DNA of 36,544 bases from an uncultured Chthoniobacterales bacterium (GCA_902805675.1 CADCTA010000062.1:1-36544); one strand, 5' to 3'. Positions 16,093 through 24,313 are shown, counted from the stretch's first letter. The notes: generated by a model not told the origin, from the sequence alone. Numbers and translations: made by a program.

Positions 16093-17033
16093 CTCCCCTG
16101 CAGGAACCACTCCACGAACTTCGGCAGCCCGTCGCGCAATCGCGTCGTCGGATTGTAGCCGAGGAGCTTCCGCGCTTTCGAGATGTCGGCGCAGGTAATC
16201 GGCACATCACCGGGTTGTTCCGGCAGGCGGTTGATCTGCGCTTTCCGGCCAAGCGCTTCCTCGATGCCGGCGATCAACTCACGCAGCTCGATCGTGTCGC
16301 TCTCGCCGAGATTGAAGATGTCGAAGAGCGGGCCTTCGTAATGCAGCGCGGCGGTCACGCCTTGAATGATATCGTCGATGTAGGTGTAGTCGCGGCGCGT
16401 CGTGCCGTCGCCGAATTGATCGATCGGATGCCCCGCGTGGATCCGCCGCGTGAACTGATGGATCGCCAGATCAGGCCGTTGCCGCGCGCCATAGACGGTG
16501 AAGAAGCGCAGCGCGACGATCCGCATATTGTAGAGATGCGAGTAGGTCGAACAAAGGAACTCTCCCGCGATCTTCGTCGCCGCATAAGGGCTGATGGTCT
16601 GCGTGAGGTGCAAGTCCTCCGAGAACGGCACCGTCTTGGAAATGCCGTAGACGGACGAGCTTGAGGCGAAGATGAAACGCTCGATGCCGGTGGCGCGCGC
16701 TGCCTCGAGCAGGTGCAATGTTCCGCTGACGTTCGTGTCGTAGTAGAGCTGCGGGTTGCCGATCGACGGCCTCACGCCTGCGCGCGCCGCGAGATGCGCC
16801 ACGATGTCGAATTTCTCGCGATGAAACAGCTCCTTCACGGCGCCGGTGTCGCGCAGATCGAGCTCGTGCACGCGCACGTGATCGGACACGCCGGCAATGT
16901 TGGCGCGCTTGATCGCCGGATCGTAAAAGTCGTTGAAGTCATCGAGAATCGAGACTTCGTGCCCCGCGGCGAGTAGCTTCTCGACGAGGTGCGAACCGAT
17001 GAATCCCGCTCCACCAGTCACCAAGGTCCGCAT
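16047..17033 (-). CDS. NAD-dependent nucleotide-sugar epimerase (UDP-glucuronate 4-epimerase type)
   Basis: 328 residues, extended short-chain dehydrogenase fold. VTGGAGFIGSHLVEKLL (Rossmann glycines) starts the protein, SSSSVYG (124-130) and Tyr150-X3-Lys154 in SPYAATK form the active site. DDFNDFYDPAIKRANI after the first fold resembles UDP-glucuronate 4-epimerases, which make UDP-galacturonate for surface polysaccharide. UDP-glucose or UDP-arabinose epimerase activity is possible too. The final 14 or so residues (GSERRTSNAEHRTSNS) are not part of the fold; they are encoded by the heptamer repeat at 16053-16092, which evidently replaced the original end of the gene. Its start codon is only 15 bp from that of the divergent M23 peptidase. 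Confidence 0.9.
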   Translation of the reverse strand: MRTLVTGGAGFIGSHLVEKLLAAGHEVSILDDFNDFYDPAIKRANIAGVSDHVRVHELDLRDTGAVKELFHREKFDIVAHLAARAGVRPSIGNPQLYYDTNVSGTLHLLEAARATGIERFIFASSSSVYGISKTVPFSEDLHLTQTISPYAATKIAGEFLCSTYSHLYNMRIVALRFFTVYGARQRPDLAIHQFTRRIHAGHPIDQFGDGTTRRDYTYIDDIIQGVTAALHYEGPLFDIFNLGESDTIELRELIAGIEEALGRKAQINRLPEQPGDVPITCADISKARKLLGYNPTTRLRDGLPKFVEWFLQGSERRTSNAEHRTSNS

Positions 17034-17048
17034 CGCGCGACCGTAGAG

Positions 17049-17741
17049 ATGAAGCTCCAGCCGAGCAAGGGCGGATCAACCGTCGCGCCAATCGTCGGGT
17101 TGCTGATCGTCTTCCTGCTCGCGCTGGCGGCGGGCCTCTACTTCCGACTCGCTCCAGAACTCGTCAGCCACCGCCCGGAGCGCAAACCAGCGTTCCAGCT
17201 CGTTTCGCCCATCGACCTCGCATCGTTGCCAACGGCCGCGCGATTCGATTTCCCGATGGGCAGCGAGCACGGCGCGCTGGCCTACAACGCGCAACCATTC
17301 CCGGAGAACCGCCATCTCGGCGACGACCTGAACGGAATCGGCGGCGAGAACAGCGACTTCGGCGACCCGGTCTACTCGATCGCCGATGGTCGTGTGATTC
17401 TTGCCGAAGAGGGCGGTCCCGGTTGGGGCAACGTGATCATCGTGCTGCACGCCTACGAGGAGAATGGCACGCGCAAGTACGTGCAATCCTACTACGCCCA
17501 TGTCGATGAGATGCTGGTCGCGCCGCAACAGGATGTCCGTCGCGGTGAACAGATCGCGACGGTCGGCAGCGCGGGTGGCCGATATCTTGCGCATCTGCAT
17601 TTCGAAATGCGCGAGTTCATCACGCCGTTTGTCGGGCCGGGCTATCGCGACGACACGCGCGGCTGGATTAATCCGACCGAGTTCATCTCGCGGCATCGCG
17701 GTGCGCCAGAGGACGACGTCGGGCGGATGCCAGCGGAGTGA
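17049..17741 (+). CDS. Membrane-anchored M23 family metallopeptidase
   Basis: 230 residues from ATG 17049. One membrane helix (about 12-32, PIVGLLIVFLLALAAGLYF) anchors a periplasmic domain. The LytM/M23 zinc site is present: His89 and Asp93 in HLGDD, His151 in YYAHVD, and His182-X-His184 in AHLHFE. The family cuts peptide cross-links in peptidoglycan; with all ligands kept it is probably active. A frame extension to GTG 16989 would overlap the divergent epimerase and adds no conserved sequence. The gene ends at a hairpin (17743-17825) shared with the convergent DUF2752 gene. Confidence 0.9.
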   Translation: MKLQPSKGGSTVAPIVGLLIVFLLALAAGLYFRLAPELVSHRPERKPAFQLVSPIDLASLPTAARFDFPMGSEHGALAYNAQPFPENRHLGDDLNGIGGENSDFGDPVYSIADGRVILAEEGGPGWGNVIIVLHAYEENGTRKYVQSYYAHVDEMLVAPQQDVRRGEQIATVGSAGGRYLAHLHFEMREFITPFVGPGYRDDTRGWINPTEFISRHRGAPEDDVGRMPAE

Positions 17742-17742
17742 A

Positions 17743-17825
17743 GAGCTCGCACGGCGGCACAGCGCTCACGGCGAAAAAGACAGAATTGCCTTCCCGCTGT
17801 GGCGCCGTGTCGCCGTGCGAGGCTC
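17743..17825. terminator. Palindromic hairpin between convergent genes, possible two-way terminator
   Basis: The left arm 17743-17764 pairs with 17795-17825, which carries an extra 9-base ACACGGCGC-type unit, so the pairing has a bulge. It lies exactly between the stop of the M23 gene (17741) and that of the DUF2752 gene (17825). The arm unit CACGGCGNCACNGCG looks like a dispersed repeat, but there is no other copy in the window. There is no strong T run, so its role as a terminator is inferred from position. Confidence 0.5.
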
Positions 17826-18235
17826 TATTCGTGTGTGCTGAGCAGATACGCCCAGTTCAGACCAGCAGCCGCAACAACCAGCCCCGCCAGCAGCCACTTC
17901 GCGCGGCTAAGATCCAATCGCAGCCGCGGCGCCCGCAGCACCAACACAGCGAACGCATAGACGTCGAAGAGCCCGATCCCGAGCATCGTCACAGTGGCGA
18001 GTGGATTCCATGTCCACGCCTGAAGGAGATCACCACGCAGCAACGCGATCGCTGAGCGCGTTGCACCACACGTGAAGCACGGAATTCCGAACAGCGCGCG
18101 GAAGTTGCAGCTCGGCCACGGCAGCTGCATCGCCAACCAGGCAGCGCCGAGCCCCGCGCTCGTCACGCTCACGGCTAACCAGAGCAACTCATGATCGAGC
18201 TCACCCGGTCGGAGCCGCCGCCAGTAGACGCGCAT
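17825..18235 (-). CDS. DUF2752 family membrane protein
   Basis: 136 residues from ATG 18235. CNFRALFGIPCFTCGATRSAI is the DUF2752 signature (C...G.PC..CG.TR), with four conserved cysteines or turns next to a membrane helix, and WTWNPLATVTMLGIGLFDVYAF is the second conserved segment. Three or so membrane helices are expected. The family has no known function. The longer open frame upstream is the GYF-protein gene in another frame. It starts 16 bp after the GYF-Yip1-like gene, so the two form an operon. Members of DUF2752 are often found next to such membrane proteins. Confidence 0.85.
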   Translation of the reverse strand: MRVYWRRLRPGELDHELLWLAVSVTSAGLGAAWLAMQLPWPSCNFRALFGIPCFTCGATRSAIALLRGDLLQAWTWNPLATVTMLGIGLFDVYAFAVLVLRAPRLRLDLSRAKWLLAGLVVAAAGLNWAYLLSTHE

Positions 18236-18251
18236 CCGAAAGGCGCGGCGA

Positions 18252-19142
18252 TCAGTTCCAATCGGCGCCGCTGAACGCTCCGATGATGATCCAGAAAAGC
18301 ATGAACCCGCCGCAGCAGACGACCAGCGGCAGCAGCACGGCCGCGACCGGCCGCCACGTGTCTGTCTGGTGTGCCCGGGCGAGGCCGATGCAATCCAGCA
18401 CCAGCGCCACGACGGAGGCGATCGTGGTGCCGCAGATCGGCACGAGCACGAAAACATTCGCCGACCCGCCGGCATAGCACAGCACCCGAATCGTGGTCCC
18501 GAATGAGCGGTTCGCGCCGCCGAGCAGCATCAGGCCGACGTGAATGATCGCGCCGCCGATGAAGATGCCGAGCACCATCGCGACAGGCGCAAAAAGGAGG
18601 AACGCGGCAGATGCGCCGAGCCCCAGCATATCCCCCATCCCACCCGCCCCGAGACCGATCGCCGGGAGCGCGAAGGCAAAGCCGAAGGTGGCGATCATCC
18701 CGAGCACGCCGAGGATGATCGTGAAAAGCAGTGCGTCGCCGAGCCCGCCCTCGCGCTTCATGACCGTGAAGGCTTCGTTCGGCCGCGTGATCACCATGCC
18801 GATGGTCGCGACGAGCGCGTTGCCGAAGCCGAGCTGATCGCGGTTCTCCCACGGCAGACCGGTTCCCTCGCCGTCGGTAACCGGCGCCGAGACAGCTGGC
18901 GCGTAGGTTGTTGTCGCCGGCTCGGGCTCTGGAGCTGCGCTCGGCGCAGCGGCGCTGATTGGTGGCGGAGGCGGCGGCGTGCTGAAGCTCTCCAGTTCCG
19001 AAAGCGGACGCCAGGCGGGCATGCCCTCCTGCCATCCGAGGTCCGTGCCGATGAACTCGCCGGTGGCGAGGCCTTCGCGCACGCGCGCTTCGTCGAAGAT
19101 TCCGAGGCTCTGGCCACTCCGATTGATGTGGATCATCGCCAT
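18252..19142 (-). CDS. GYF_2-domain membrane protein with Yip1-like helical domain
   Basis: 296 residues from ATG 19142. Residues about 3-52 (IHINRSGQSLGIFDEARVREGL ... LGWQEGMPAWRPLSEL) are a GYF_2 domain, a small fold that binds proline-rich peptides. A proline-rich and Ala-rich linker (PPPPPP near 70) follows, then five or so membrane helices from about 120 to the end that resemble the Yip1/YIP1-like domain. Function unknown; GYF_2-Yip1 proteins may organise membrane proteins. In-frame ATG 19136 is an alternative start. It is the upstream partner of the DUF2752 gene. Confidence 0.85.
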   Translation of the reverse strand: MAMIHINRSGQSLGIFDEARVREGLATGEFIGTDLGWQEGMPAWRPLSELESFSTPPPPPPISAAAPSAAPEPEPATTTYAPAVSAPVTDGEGTGLPWENRDQLGFGNALVATIGMVITRPNEAFTVMKREGGLGDALLFTIILGVLGMIATFGFAFALPAIGLGAGGMGDMLGLGASAAFLLFAPVAMVLGIFIGGAIIHVGLMLLGGANRSFGTTIRVLCYAGGSANVFVLVPICGTTIASVVALVLDCIGLARAHQTDTWRPVAAVLLPLVVCCGGFMLFWIIIGAFSGADWN

Positions 19143-19179
19143 GTGACGCGTTGTAAGGAGCGCGGCTGCGGAAGTCAAT

Positions 19180-19287
19180 GGTAGGGACGCCGCGCTGCGG
19201 CGTCCGGTGCGCGTGGCCGCGCGGTTCGCCGGGCAATGTCTGTCGACGTGGCCAGCCGCTCGGACGGCGCAGCGCGCCGTCCCTACC
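19180..19287. repeat. Inverted repeat with GGTAGGGACG ends (family E)
   Basis: The left end GGTAGGGACGCCGCGCTGCG (19180 on) pairs with the right end finishing CGCCGTCCCTACC at 19287. Each end also has its own small GC hairpin. It fills the whole gap between the GYF gene start and the AlkA-like gene stop, ending one base before the latter. Confidence 0.75.
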
Positions 19288-19926
19288 TCATTCGTCGCCG
19301 GGTGTGACGGTGTCGCATGCGCGCCAGAAATACCACGCGGCCGCAGAGCGATACGGCTTCCATTTGTTGCCGATGCGCTGCAGCTGCTTCGGTGTCGGCA
19401 GTTTCCGTTTGCCGAATGTTTTCGCGTAACCTTTCTGCACGCCGAGATCGTTCACGGGCCAGACGTCGGGGCGTCCAAGCTCAAACAGCAACATCATCTC
19501 AACGGTCCAGCGTCCGATGCCGCGCACTGCGGTGAGACGCTCGATGATCTCTTCGTCACTCATCTTCGCGAGCTTCGGTCCCGGCGGCACAACGCCTTCA
19601 ATCGTTTTGGCCGCGAGATCTTTCACGGCGATGATCTTGTTCCGAGAAAGTCCGCACGCGCGCAGTTGTTCGTCCGAAGTTGCGAGCAACTGGCTTGGAT
19701 CGAGCCACTTCCGCTTCGGATAGAGCGCGCGCACTCGCCCCCAAATGGTCGCGGCCGCCTTGCCGCTCAACTGCTGATACGCGATCGACTCGGCCAGGGC
19801 GTCGAACGGCCGCAGGAGCACGCTTGGCTTAGGATCGTATGGACGCGACCGGGCTATCAGCTCCGCAAATCTCGGATCGCTTTGCGCGAGATGTTGGATG
19901 GCGGCTTTCGGGTCGAACGAGTTCAT
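19288..19926 (-). CDS. AlkA-like DNA-3-methyladenine glycosylase, short form
   Basis: 212 residues from ATG 19926. Residues 46-56 (ESIAYQQLSGK) and the helix-hairpin-helix LTAVRGIGRWTVEMMLLFEL (131-150) are typical of AlkA/Mag1 enzymes. Asp160 in VWPVNDLGV is the catalytic aspartate. It excises alkylated purines in base-excision repair. It lacks the N-terminal AlkA domain of the 282-residue E. coli enzyme, as in many bacterial short forms and yeast Mag1. The frame can be read upstream into the permease gene, but ATG 19926 begins the conserved protein. It lies 17 bp after the permease stop. Confidence 0.92.
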   Translation of the reverse strand: MNSFDPKAAIQHLAQSDPRFAELIARSRPYDPKPSVLLRPFDALAESIAYQQLSGKAAATIWGRVRALYPKRKWLDPSQLLATSDEQLRACGLSRNKIIAVKDLAAKTIEGVVPPGPKLAKMSDEEIIERLTAVRGIGRWTVEMMLLFELGRPDVWPVNDLGVQKGYAKTFGKRKLPTPKQLQRIGNKWKPYRSAAAWYFWRACDTVTPGDE

Positions 19927-19943
19927 GCGTACGGCGCGCGAGA

Positions 19944-21131
19944 CTACTCCTCGATTCGCCGGAGCAGAAACGCAGCGCCGACGAATGTGATCAACGTCCC
20001 GGCGCACAGCGCGAGGAGACTCGGCGCGTAAAACGAAAGCGGCGCGTGATAGAGATTCACAAGCCGGAAGGCGCGGCAAAAATGCGTGAGCGGGAACAAT
20101 TCCGAGATCCAGCGGATCGCGGCGGGTAGTTGCTCGAGCGGCGCGAAGGCGCCTGAGAGGACGAACACCGGCAGGAGAAAGAAGACGGAGAACTGGATGG
20201 CCTGCGTCTGGGTGCGCGAGATCGCAGAGATCACGAGTCCCATGCCGAGTGAGCAGAGCAGGAACAGGAAACAAATCAGCGCGAGCACGCCGGGCTGGTA
20301 GAACTCGACTCGAAAATGCCAGCCGGCGAGCAACACGATGACGAGGATCAAGCCTAACGAGATCGCCAGATACGGCAGCACTTTGCCGATCACGATCTCG
20401 CCACGTTGCAGCGAGGTGACGATGAGCTGGTAGAGCGTGCCGGACTCGCGCTCGCGGGCGATCGTCGAGGCCATCAGGGTGACCGTGAGCAGCTGCAGGA
20501 TCAGGCCGATGATCCCCGGCAACACGTAGTCGATGAACCGCTTCTTTGGGTTGTAGAGCATCTTCTCCTCGATGCTCCACGGCTCCATCGCGGAGACGAA
20601 CTGTTGCCGGACATCGAGCGGGAGTTTCTCCGCAAGGTCGAAGACCTCATCCGGCAGCGCATCGATGATCTCCTGGCGTTCGCCGAGCTGAAATTCTCCC
20701 ATCGTCTGCTGCACGCTGCCGAGCAGCTGCGGCGCGATGTTGGTGTCGCTCGCATCGAGGTAGAGGCGCAGTGGGATCGGTTTTCCGTTCGCAAGTCCCT
20801 CGCTCCAGCCTGCTGGAACCACGAGCGCGGCGCGAACGCCCTGACCCAACAAATCTGTCTCCGGCGTGGCACCCGGCGCCTGCGTTCGCCACTTGAACGT
20901 CTTGTTCGCCAAGGCTCGATCGACGAAGCGCTGCGTGCGCGGAGTGTCGTCGCCGTTGATCAGCAACGCCGGCGCGTCGGTCATCTCGCCGACCTCAAAG
21001 GCGTGCCCGAACATCAGTGTGAAAAGCGGCGGCAGGAGCAGCAGCAAAATCAGCACGCGGCGATCGCGATAGATGTGCAGGAATTCTTTGCGCGCGACGC
21101 TCGCGATGGCCGCGATGGAGCTTCGATTCAT
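19944..21131 (-). CDS. ABC-2 type transporter permease (YbhR/YhhJ-like)
   Basis: 395 residues. VARKEFLHIYRDRRVLILLLLLPPLFTLMFG is the N-terminal amphipathic segment and first membrane helix of the YbhS/YbhR/YhhJ group. A periplasmic domain of about 150 residues follows, then five membrane helices from about 215 on, with the RERESGTLYQLIVTSLQRGEIVIGKVLPY cytoplasmic loop. It works with the ATPase upstream to export an unknown substrate, perhaps drugs or lipids. Only one permease gene is present, so a homodimer is likely, whereas the E. coli systems have two. A palindromic repeat separates it from the ATPase gene. Confidence 0.92.
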   Translation of the reverse strand: MNRSSIAAIASVARKEFLHIYRDRRVLILLLLLPPLFTLMFGHAFEVGEMTDAPALLINGDDTPRTQRFVDRALANKTFKWRTQAPGATPETDLLGQGVRAALVVPAGWSEGLANGKPIPLRLYLDASDTNIAPQLLGSVQQTMGEFQLGERQEIIDALPDEVFDLAEKLPLDVRQQFVSAMEPWSIEEKMLYNPKKRFIDYVLPGIIGLILQLLTVTLMASTIARERESGTLYQLIVTSLQRGEIVIGKVLPYLAISLGLILVIVLLAGWHFRVEFYQPGVLALICFLFLLCSLGMGLVISAISRTQTQAIQFSVFFLLPVFVLSGAFAPLEQLPAAIRWISELFPLTHFCRAFRLVNLYHAPLSFYAPSLLALCAGTLITFVGAAFLLRRIEE

Positions 21132-21160
21132 GGCGTCGGGTGTAAGCTGCGCGGTGGGAG

Positions 21161-21262
21161 GAAAGCGGCGGAAGACCGCCGCACTCCAGGACGCTTCCGC
21201 GCCTGCCCTGCACAGGAGTTTCGCGATAGCGTCTTGGAGTGCGGCGGTATTCCGCCGCTTTC
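21161..21262. repeat. Composite palindromic element, family A copy 2
   Basis: Begins GAAAGCGGCGG and ends CCGCCGCTTTC. Both end hairpins are of the GCGGCGG/CCGCCGC type, with ACTCCAGGACGC and GCGTCTTGGAGT inside. It lies in the 148-bp gap between the ATPase and permease genes of one ABC exporter, so it is transcribed in the middle of an operon. Confidence 0.85.
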
Positions 21263-21279
21263 TCTCGTTGCTTTCATCA

Positions 21280-22230
21280 TCACGGCTGCGCGGTTTTCAG
21301 CATCGCGTTGTAGCCTTGCGAATAGGCGGTGAAGACGTCTTCCATGTCCGGCTCGACCCAGCGTTCGCCGCGCCATTCGATGCCGGGATAGGGCCAGCTC
21401 TCGCGCCATTTCGCCACCAGCGCTTCCGGGTTCGCGGCATACAAGCGCAAGCTGCCGCTGCGTAACGAGACGCCGAGCAACTCGGGATTTTCGCGCAACT
21501 GCACCAGCGCCGGCATCACCGGCTCGACATCGATCTCGAGCAGCTTCGTCGTAAAGCTCGCTTTCAGCGCGCGCGGCGGTGCGCTCGCCAGCAGGCGCCC
21601 GCTCTCGATGAAGCCGACATCGGTGCAACGCTCGGCTTCATCCATGTAGTGCGTGGTGACGAAGATCGTGATGCCGCTGTTGCTCAAATCGTAGAGCAGG
21701 TTCCACATCTGCTGGCGATGCACGGGATCGAGCCCGGACGTCGGCTCGTCGAGGAACAGGAGCGGCGGCTCGTGGATGAGCGCGCAAGCGAGCGCGAGCA
21801 GCTGTTTCATCCCACCGGAAAGACTGCCGGCAGGTGCGTGCCGCTTCGCTTCGATATCCGTGAGCGTGAGCAAACGGGCGATGCGGCCTTCTACTTCCCC
21901 GCCCGGTACACGCGAGGCGCCGGCGAAGAACCTCATGTTCTCGTCGACCGTCAGATCAGGATAAAGGCTGAACCGCTGAGCCATGTATCCGAACTTCGTC
22001 CGCACGATCTGGCGCTCCTGCCAGACGTCGTGGCCGCTGATGGTGGCGCGGCCGCTGGTTGGCCGGACGAGACCGCAGAGCATGCGCATGGTGGTCGTCT
22101 TGCCCGCGCCGTTCGCGCCAAGGAAGCCGAAGATCGCGCCCGCGCGCACCTCGAGTGTGAGGTCCTCCACGGCGCGCACATCGCCGTACGACTTGCTCAG
22201 CCGATCGAGAGAGATGACCGCTTCACTCAT
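21280..22230 (-). CDS. ABC transporter ATP-binding protein (drug/lipid export type)
   Basis: 316 residues. Walker A is GANGAGKTT (38-46), the signature is LSGGMKQ, and Walker B with the D-loop is LLFLDEPTSGLD. The layout and the roughly 85-residue C-terminal extension (KLLEIDVEPVMPALVQL...) are typical of DrrA/YbhF-type exporter ATPases. It powers the ABC-2 permease encoded next on the strand. The upstream intergenic region (22231-22303) is shared with the divergent secreted-protein gene, and the promoter there was not resolved. No membrane-fusion protein gene is nearby. Confidence 0.95.
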   Translation of the reverse strand: MSEAVISLDRLSKSYGDVRAVEDLTLEVRAGAIFGFLGANGAGKTTTMRMLCGLVRPTSGRATISGHDVWQERQIVRTKFGYMAQRFSLYPDLTVDENMRFFAGASRVPGGEVEGRIARLLTLTDIEAKRHAPAGSLSGGMKQLLALACALIHEPPLLFLDEPTSGLDPVHRQQMWNLLYDLSNSGITIFVTTHYMDEAERCTDVGFIESGRLLASAPPRALKASFTTKLLEIDVEPVMPALVQLRENPELLGVSLRSGSLRLYAANPEALVAKWRESWPYPGIEWRGERWVEPDMEDVFTAYSQGYNAMLKTAQP

Positions 22231-22303
22231 TCGGATGATCCTCCGCGCTGTTGGCCGTTGTTTTGCAACGGCTGAACTATCGGAATAACTGTCCCTCCTT
22301 CCA

Positions 22304-23269
22304 ATGGAAACGATCGTCCTGCGCGCGACGCGCTGTTTGCTTGCTGCTGCGTCGACGCTACTCGCGCTGCCGGCGGCTCAGGCCGATCCGGTGAGCGAGC
22401 TCGCGAGCTTCTCCGTTTTCGACAAAGCCGACCTCGCGCAGCTCGCGAAAGGCGAAGCGAAGCCGATGCGCGGCGCGCCGATGAGCACTCCGCGTTTCCT
22501 TTCGGTGCAGACGGCGTGGGTCGCGCCTGGATCACCCGCGAGTGTGGCTGAAGCGATGCGTCGCTGGAGTCCGACGAATCACGCCGAGCTGAAGGTGTAT
22601 ATGCACACGAACGGCTCCGATTTCGACCGGCTCGCGCAAGCGCCGAACAATCCCGCGGTCCAGGCGCTCGTCAACGCGACGGTCAGCAAATCGGCGGACC
22701 TGCAGATCAGCCGCGAGGAAGCGGCCAAGCTCCCGAGCGCCGGAAACGCAATGGCCGGGCCGGTCGCGAGCTTCTGGTCCGGCGTGCTGAGCGCGCGCGC
22801 ATCGGCGGGTCCGTTTGGCCAGCCGCCGTACGATCACACGGGCGAAGCGATCAAAGCGGGCGACGAGATCAATGCGCTGCTCCGCCAGCAGCCGAAGATG
22901 CAAAAGCAATTCAGTGGGCTGATCAGCGGCGGCGGCGACAAGTTTTGGGAGTTGATCGGCGTGAGCCAGAAGGGCGTGCTCACGCTCGGGGCGTCGTACA
23001 ACCGGCAGGCGTCCGGCGGGAGCTACCAGGCGGCTGATGTTCTCTACTACGCGAGCGGCGGTTATTACGTCGCGATCACGCTCTACCAGATGTGGCCGGT
23101 CGAGGTTGACGGTAAGGCGTCCACGCTCGTCTGGCGCGGTGACATGATCTCCTCCGCGGAGCTGGCAGGCCTTGCTGGAATGGAGCGGATGGGCTCCGAG
23201 TCCGCCATGATCAGAGACATTTCCCGTGCCGTTCGTCTCTTTCGGCGTGACACTGGTGCGGCCCGTTAG
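22304..23269 (+). CDS. Secreted protein of unknown function
   Basis: 321 residues. The first 27 form a signal peptide (CLLAAASTLLALPAAQA, cut near ADP). The rest has no membrane segment and no motif that I recognise. Conserved-looking stretches include SPTNHAELKVYMHTNGSDFD, ASYNRQASGGSYQAADVLYYA and WPVEVDGKASTLVWRGDMIS. Helical at first, then likely beta-rich. The gene begins 73 bp from the divergent ABC ATPase gene and is followed 21 bp later by an outer-membrane barrel gene, so the two are probably co-transcribed and both act in the envelope. A role cannot be assigned. Confidence 0.8.
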   Translation: METIVLRATRCLLAAASTLLALPAAQADPVSELASFSVFDKADLAQLAKGEAKPMRGAPMSTPRFLSVQTAWVAPGSPASVAEAMRRWSPTNHAELKVYMHTNGSDFDRLAQAPNNPAVQALVNATVSKSADLQISREEAAKLPSAGNAMAGPVASFWSGVLSARASAGPFGQPPYDHTGEAIKAGDEINALLRQQPKMQKQFSGLISGGGDKFWELIGVSQKGVLTLGASYNRQASGGSYQAADVLYYASGGYYVAITLYQMWPVEVDGKASTLVWRGDMISSAELAGLAGMERMGSESAMIRDISRAVRLFRRDTGAAR

Positions 23270-23290
23270 GCAATCTCCCCTCGTAAATTC

Positions 23291-24253
23291 ATGAAAAACT
23301 CGATTCGTCTCTTCGCTGCTTCGCTGTGTCTCGCAACCGCGCCGCTCTTCGCGGGACCTGTGGTTGAAACCAGCACGGCTGCAACGGACGACACGAGCAC
23401 GGGCGTCTTGCCGATCGAGTTCACGCTCGAAGGCGCTTACATCGGCGAGTCCGACGTGGAGCGCGGCTTCCGTGAGAATCGCGACTTCACTGAAGTCCAC
23501 TCGCACGCGCGCTTCATCTACCGCCCTCTGACCAAGGTCGGCTACCTGCGACTCGGCGCTGACTGGGAGCGCTTCGACTTCGATGGATTCGACAGCTTTA
23601 TCCAGCCGATCAGTTCCGGTTCTACGGTCTTAGGCGTCTTTGATTCGCAACTGCCGGAGACTTTGCAGTCTGTCTCGGCCGTGATCGGATTGGACACGAA
23701 GCTGTCCGATTCGTTCCTCATTCGGTTCGAAGCGATGCCGGGATTGTACGGCACCGAGGATCTGGATTCCGACACCTTTAACGTCCCCTTCGTGCTTGGC
23801 GGCAGCTACATCTACAGCTCGGATTTGCAGTTCATCTTCGGCGTGAGCGTGAACTACGAGCGCTCTTTCCCGGTGTTTCCCGGCCTGGGAGTCCGCTGGA
23901 GGTTTGCATCGAACTGGGTGCTGAATGCTGTCGCGCCAACGCCGCGACTCGAATTTGAGCTGTCGCGCAACCTGACGCTCTACGCAGGCGCAGATCTGAA
24001 GGGCACAACCGTGCGCGTCGACGAAGACTTCGGCGAGACGCGGCGCGACAACCGGCTCAACAACGCCGTGCTCAGCTACACCGAAATCCGCACTGGCGGC
24101 GGACTCGACTGGAAGATCACGCCGCAGATCAAGCTTTCGGCTGAAGGTGGCTACGTGCCCTACCGGAACTTCGATTATCACCGCGCGAACGTGCGCTATA
24201 AGCACGAGCAGGGTGCACCGTACGGCGCGCTCTCGTTCCGGGCGGCGTTCTAA
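23291..24253 (+). CDS. Outer-membrane beta-barrel protein, DUF6268-like
   Basis: 320 residues. A signal peptide ends near LFAGP (MKNSIRLFAASLCLATAPLFA). Alternating hydrophobic strands follow (LEGAYIGESDVERGF, VGYLRLGADWERFDF, LQFIFGVSVNYERSF, LTLYAGADLKGTTVRV), and the protein ends in phenylalanine (LSFRAAF), as barrels recognised by the BAM complex do. The pattern fits DUF6268-type outer-membrane proteins. Function unknown; it probably shares an operon with the upstream secreted protein. Confidence 0.8.
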   Translation: MKNSIRLFAASLCLATAPLFAGPVVETSTAATDDTSTGVLPIEFTLEGAYIGESDVERGFRENRDFTEVHSHARFIYRPLTKVGYLRLGADWERFDFDGFDSFIQPISSGSTVLGVFDSQLPETLQSVSAVIGLDTKLSDSFLIRFEAMPGLYGTEDLDSDTFNVPFVLGGSYIYSSDLQFIFGVSVNYERSFPVFPGLGVRWRFASNWVLNAVAPTPRLEFELSRNLTLYAGADLKGTTVRVDEDFGETRRDNRLNNAVLSYTEIRTGGGLDWKITPQIKLSAEGGYVPYRNFDYHRANVRYKHEQGAPYGALSFRAAF

Positions 24254-24313
24254 GAAGGTCCGCTGCGCTGTTGTCGGGGTAGTGCGCAGCACCGCATCCC
24301 GCTCACACGCGCC

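Noticed and set aside
19927-20580. Upstream extension of the AlkA-like frame through the permease gene
   Set aside because: The extension is the permease gene read out of frame; the glycosylase fold starts at ATG 19926.
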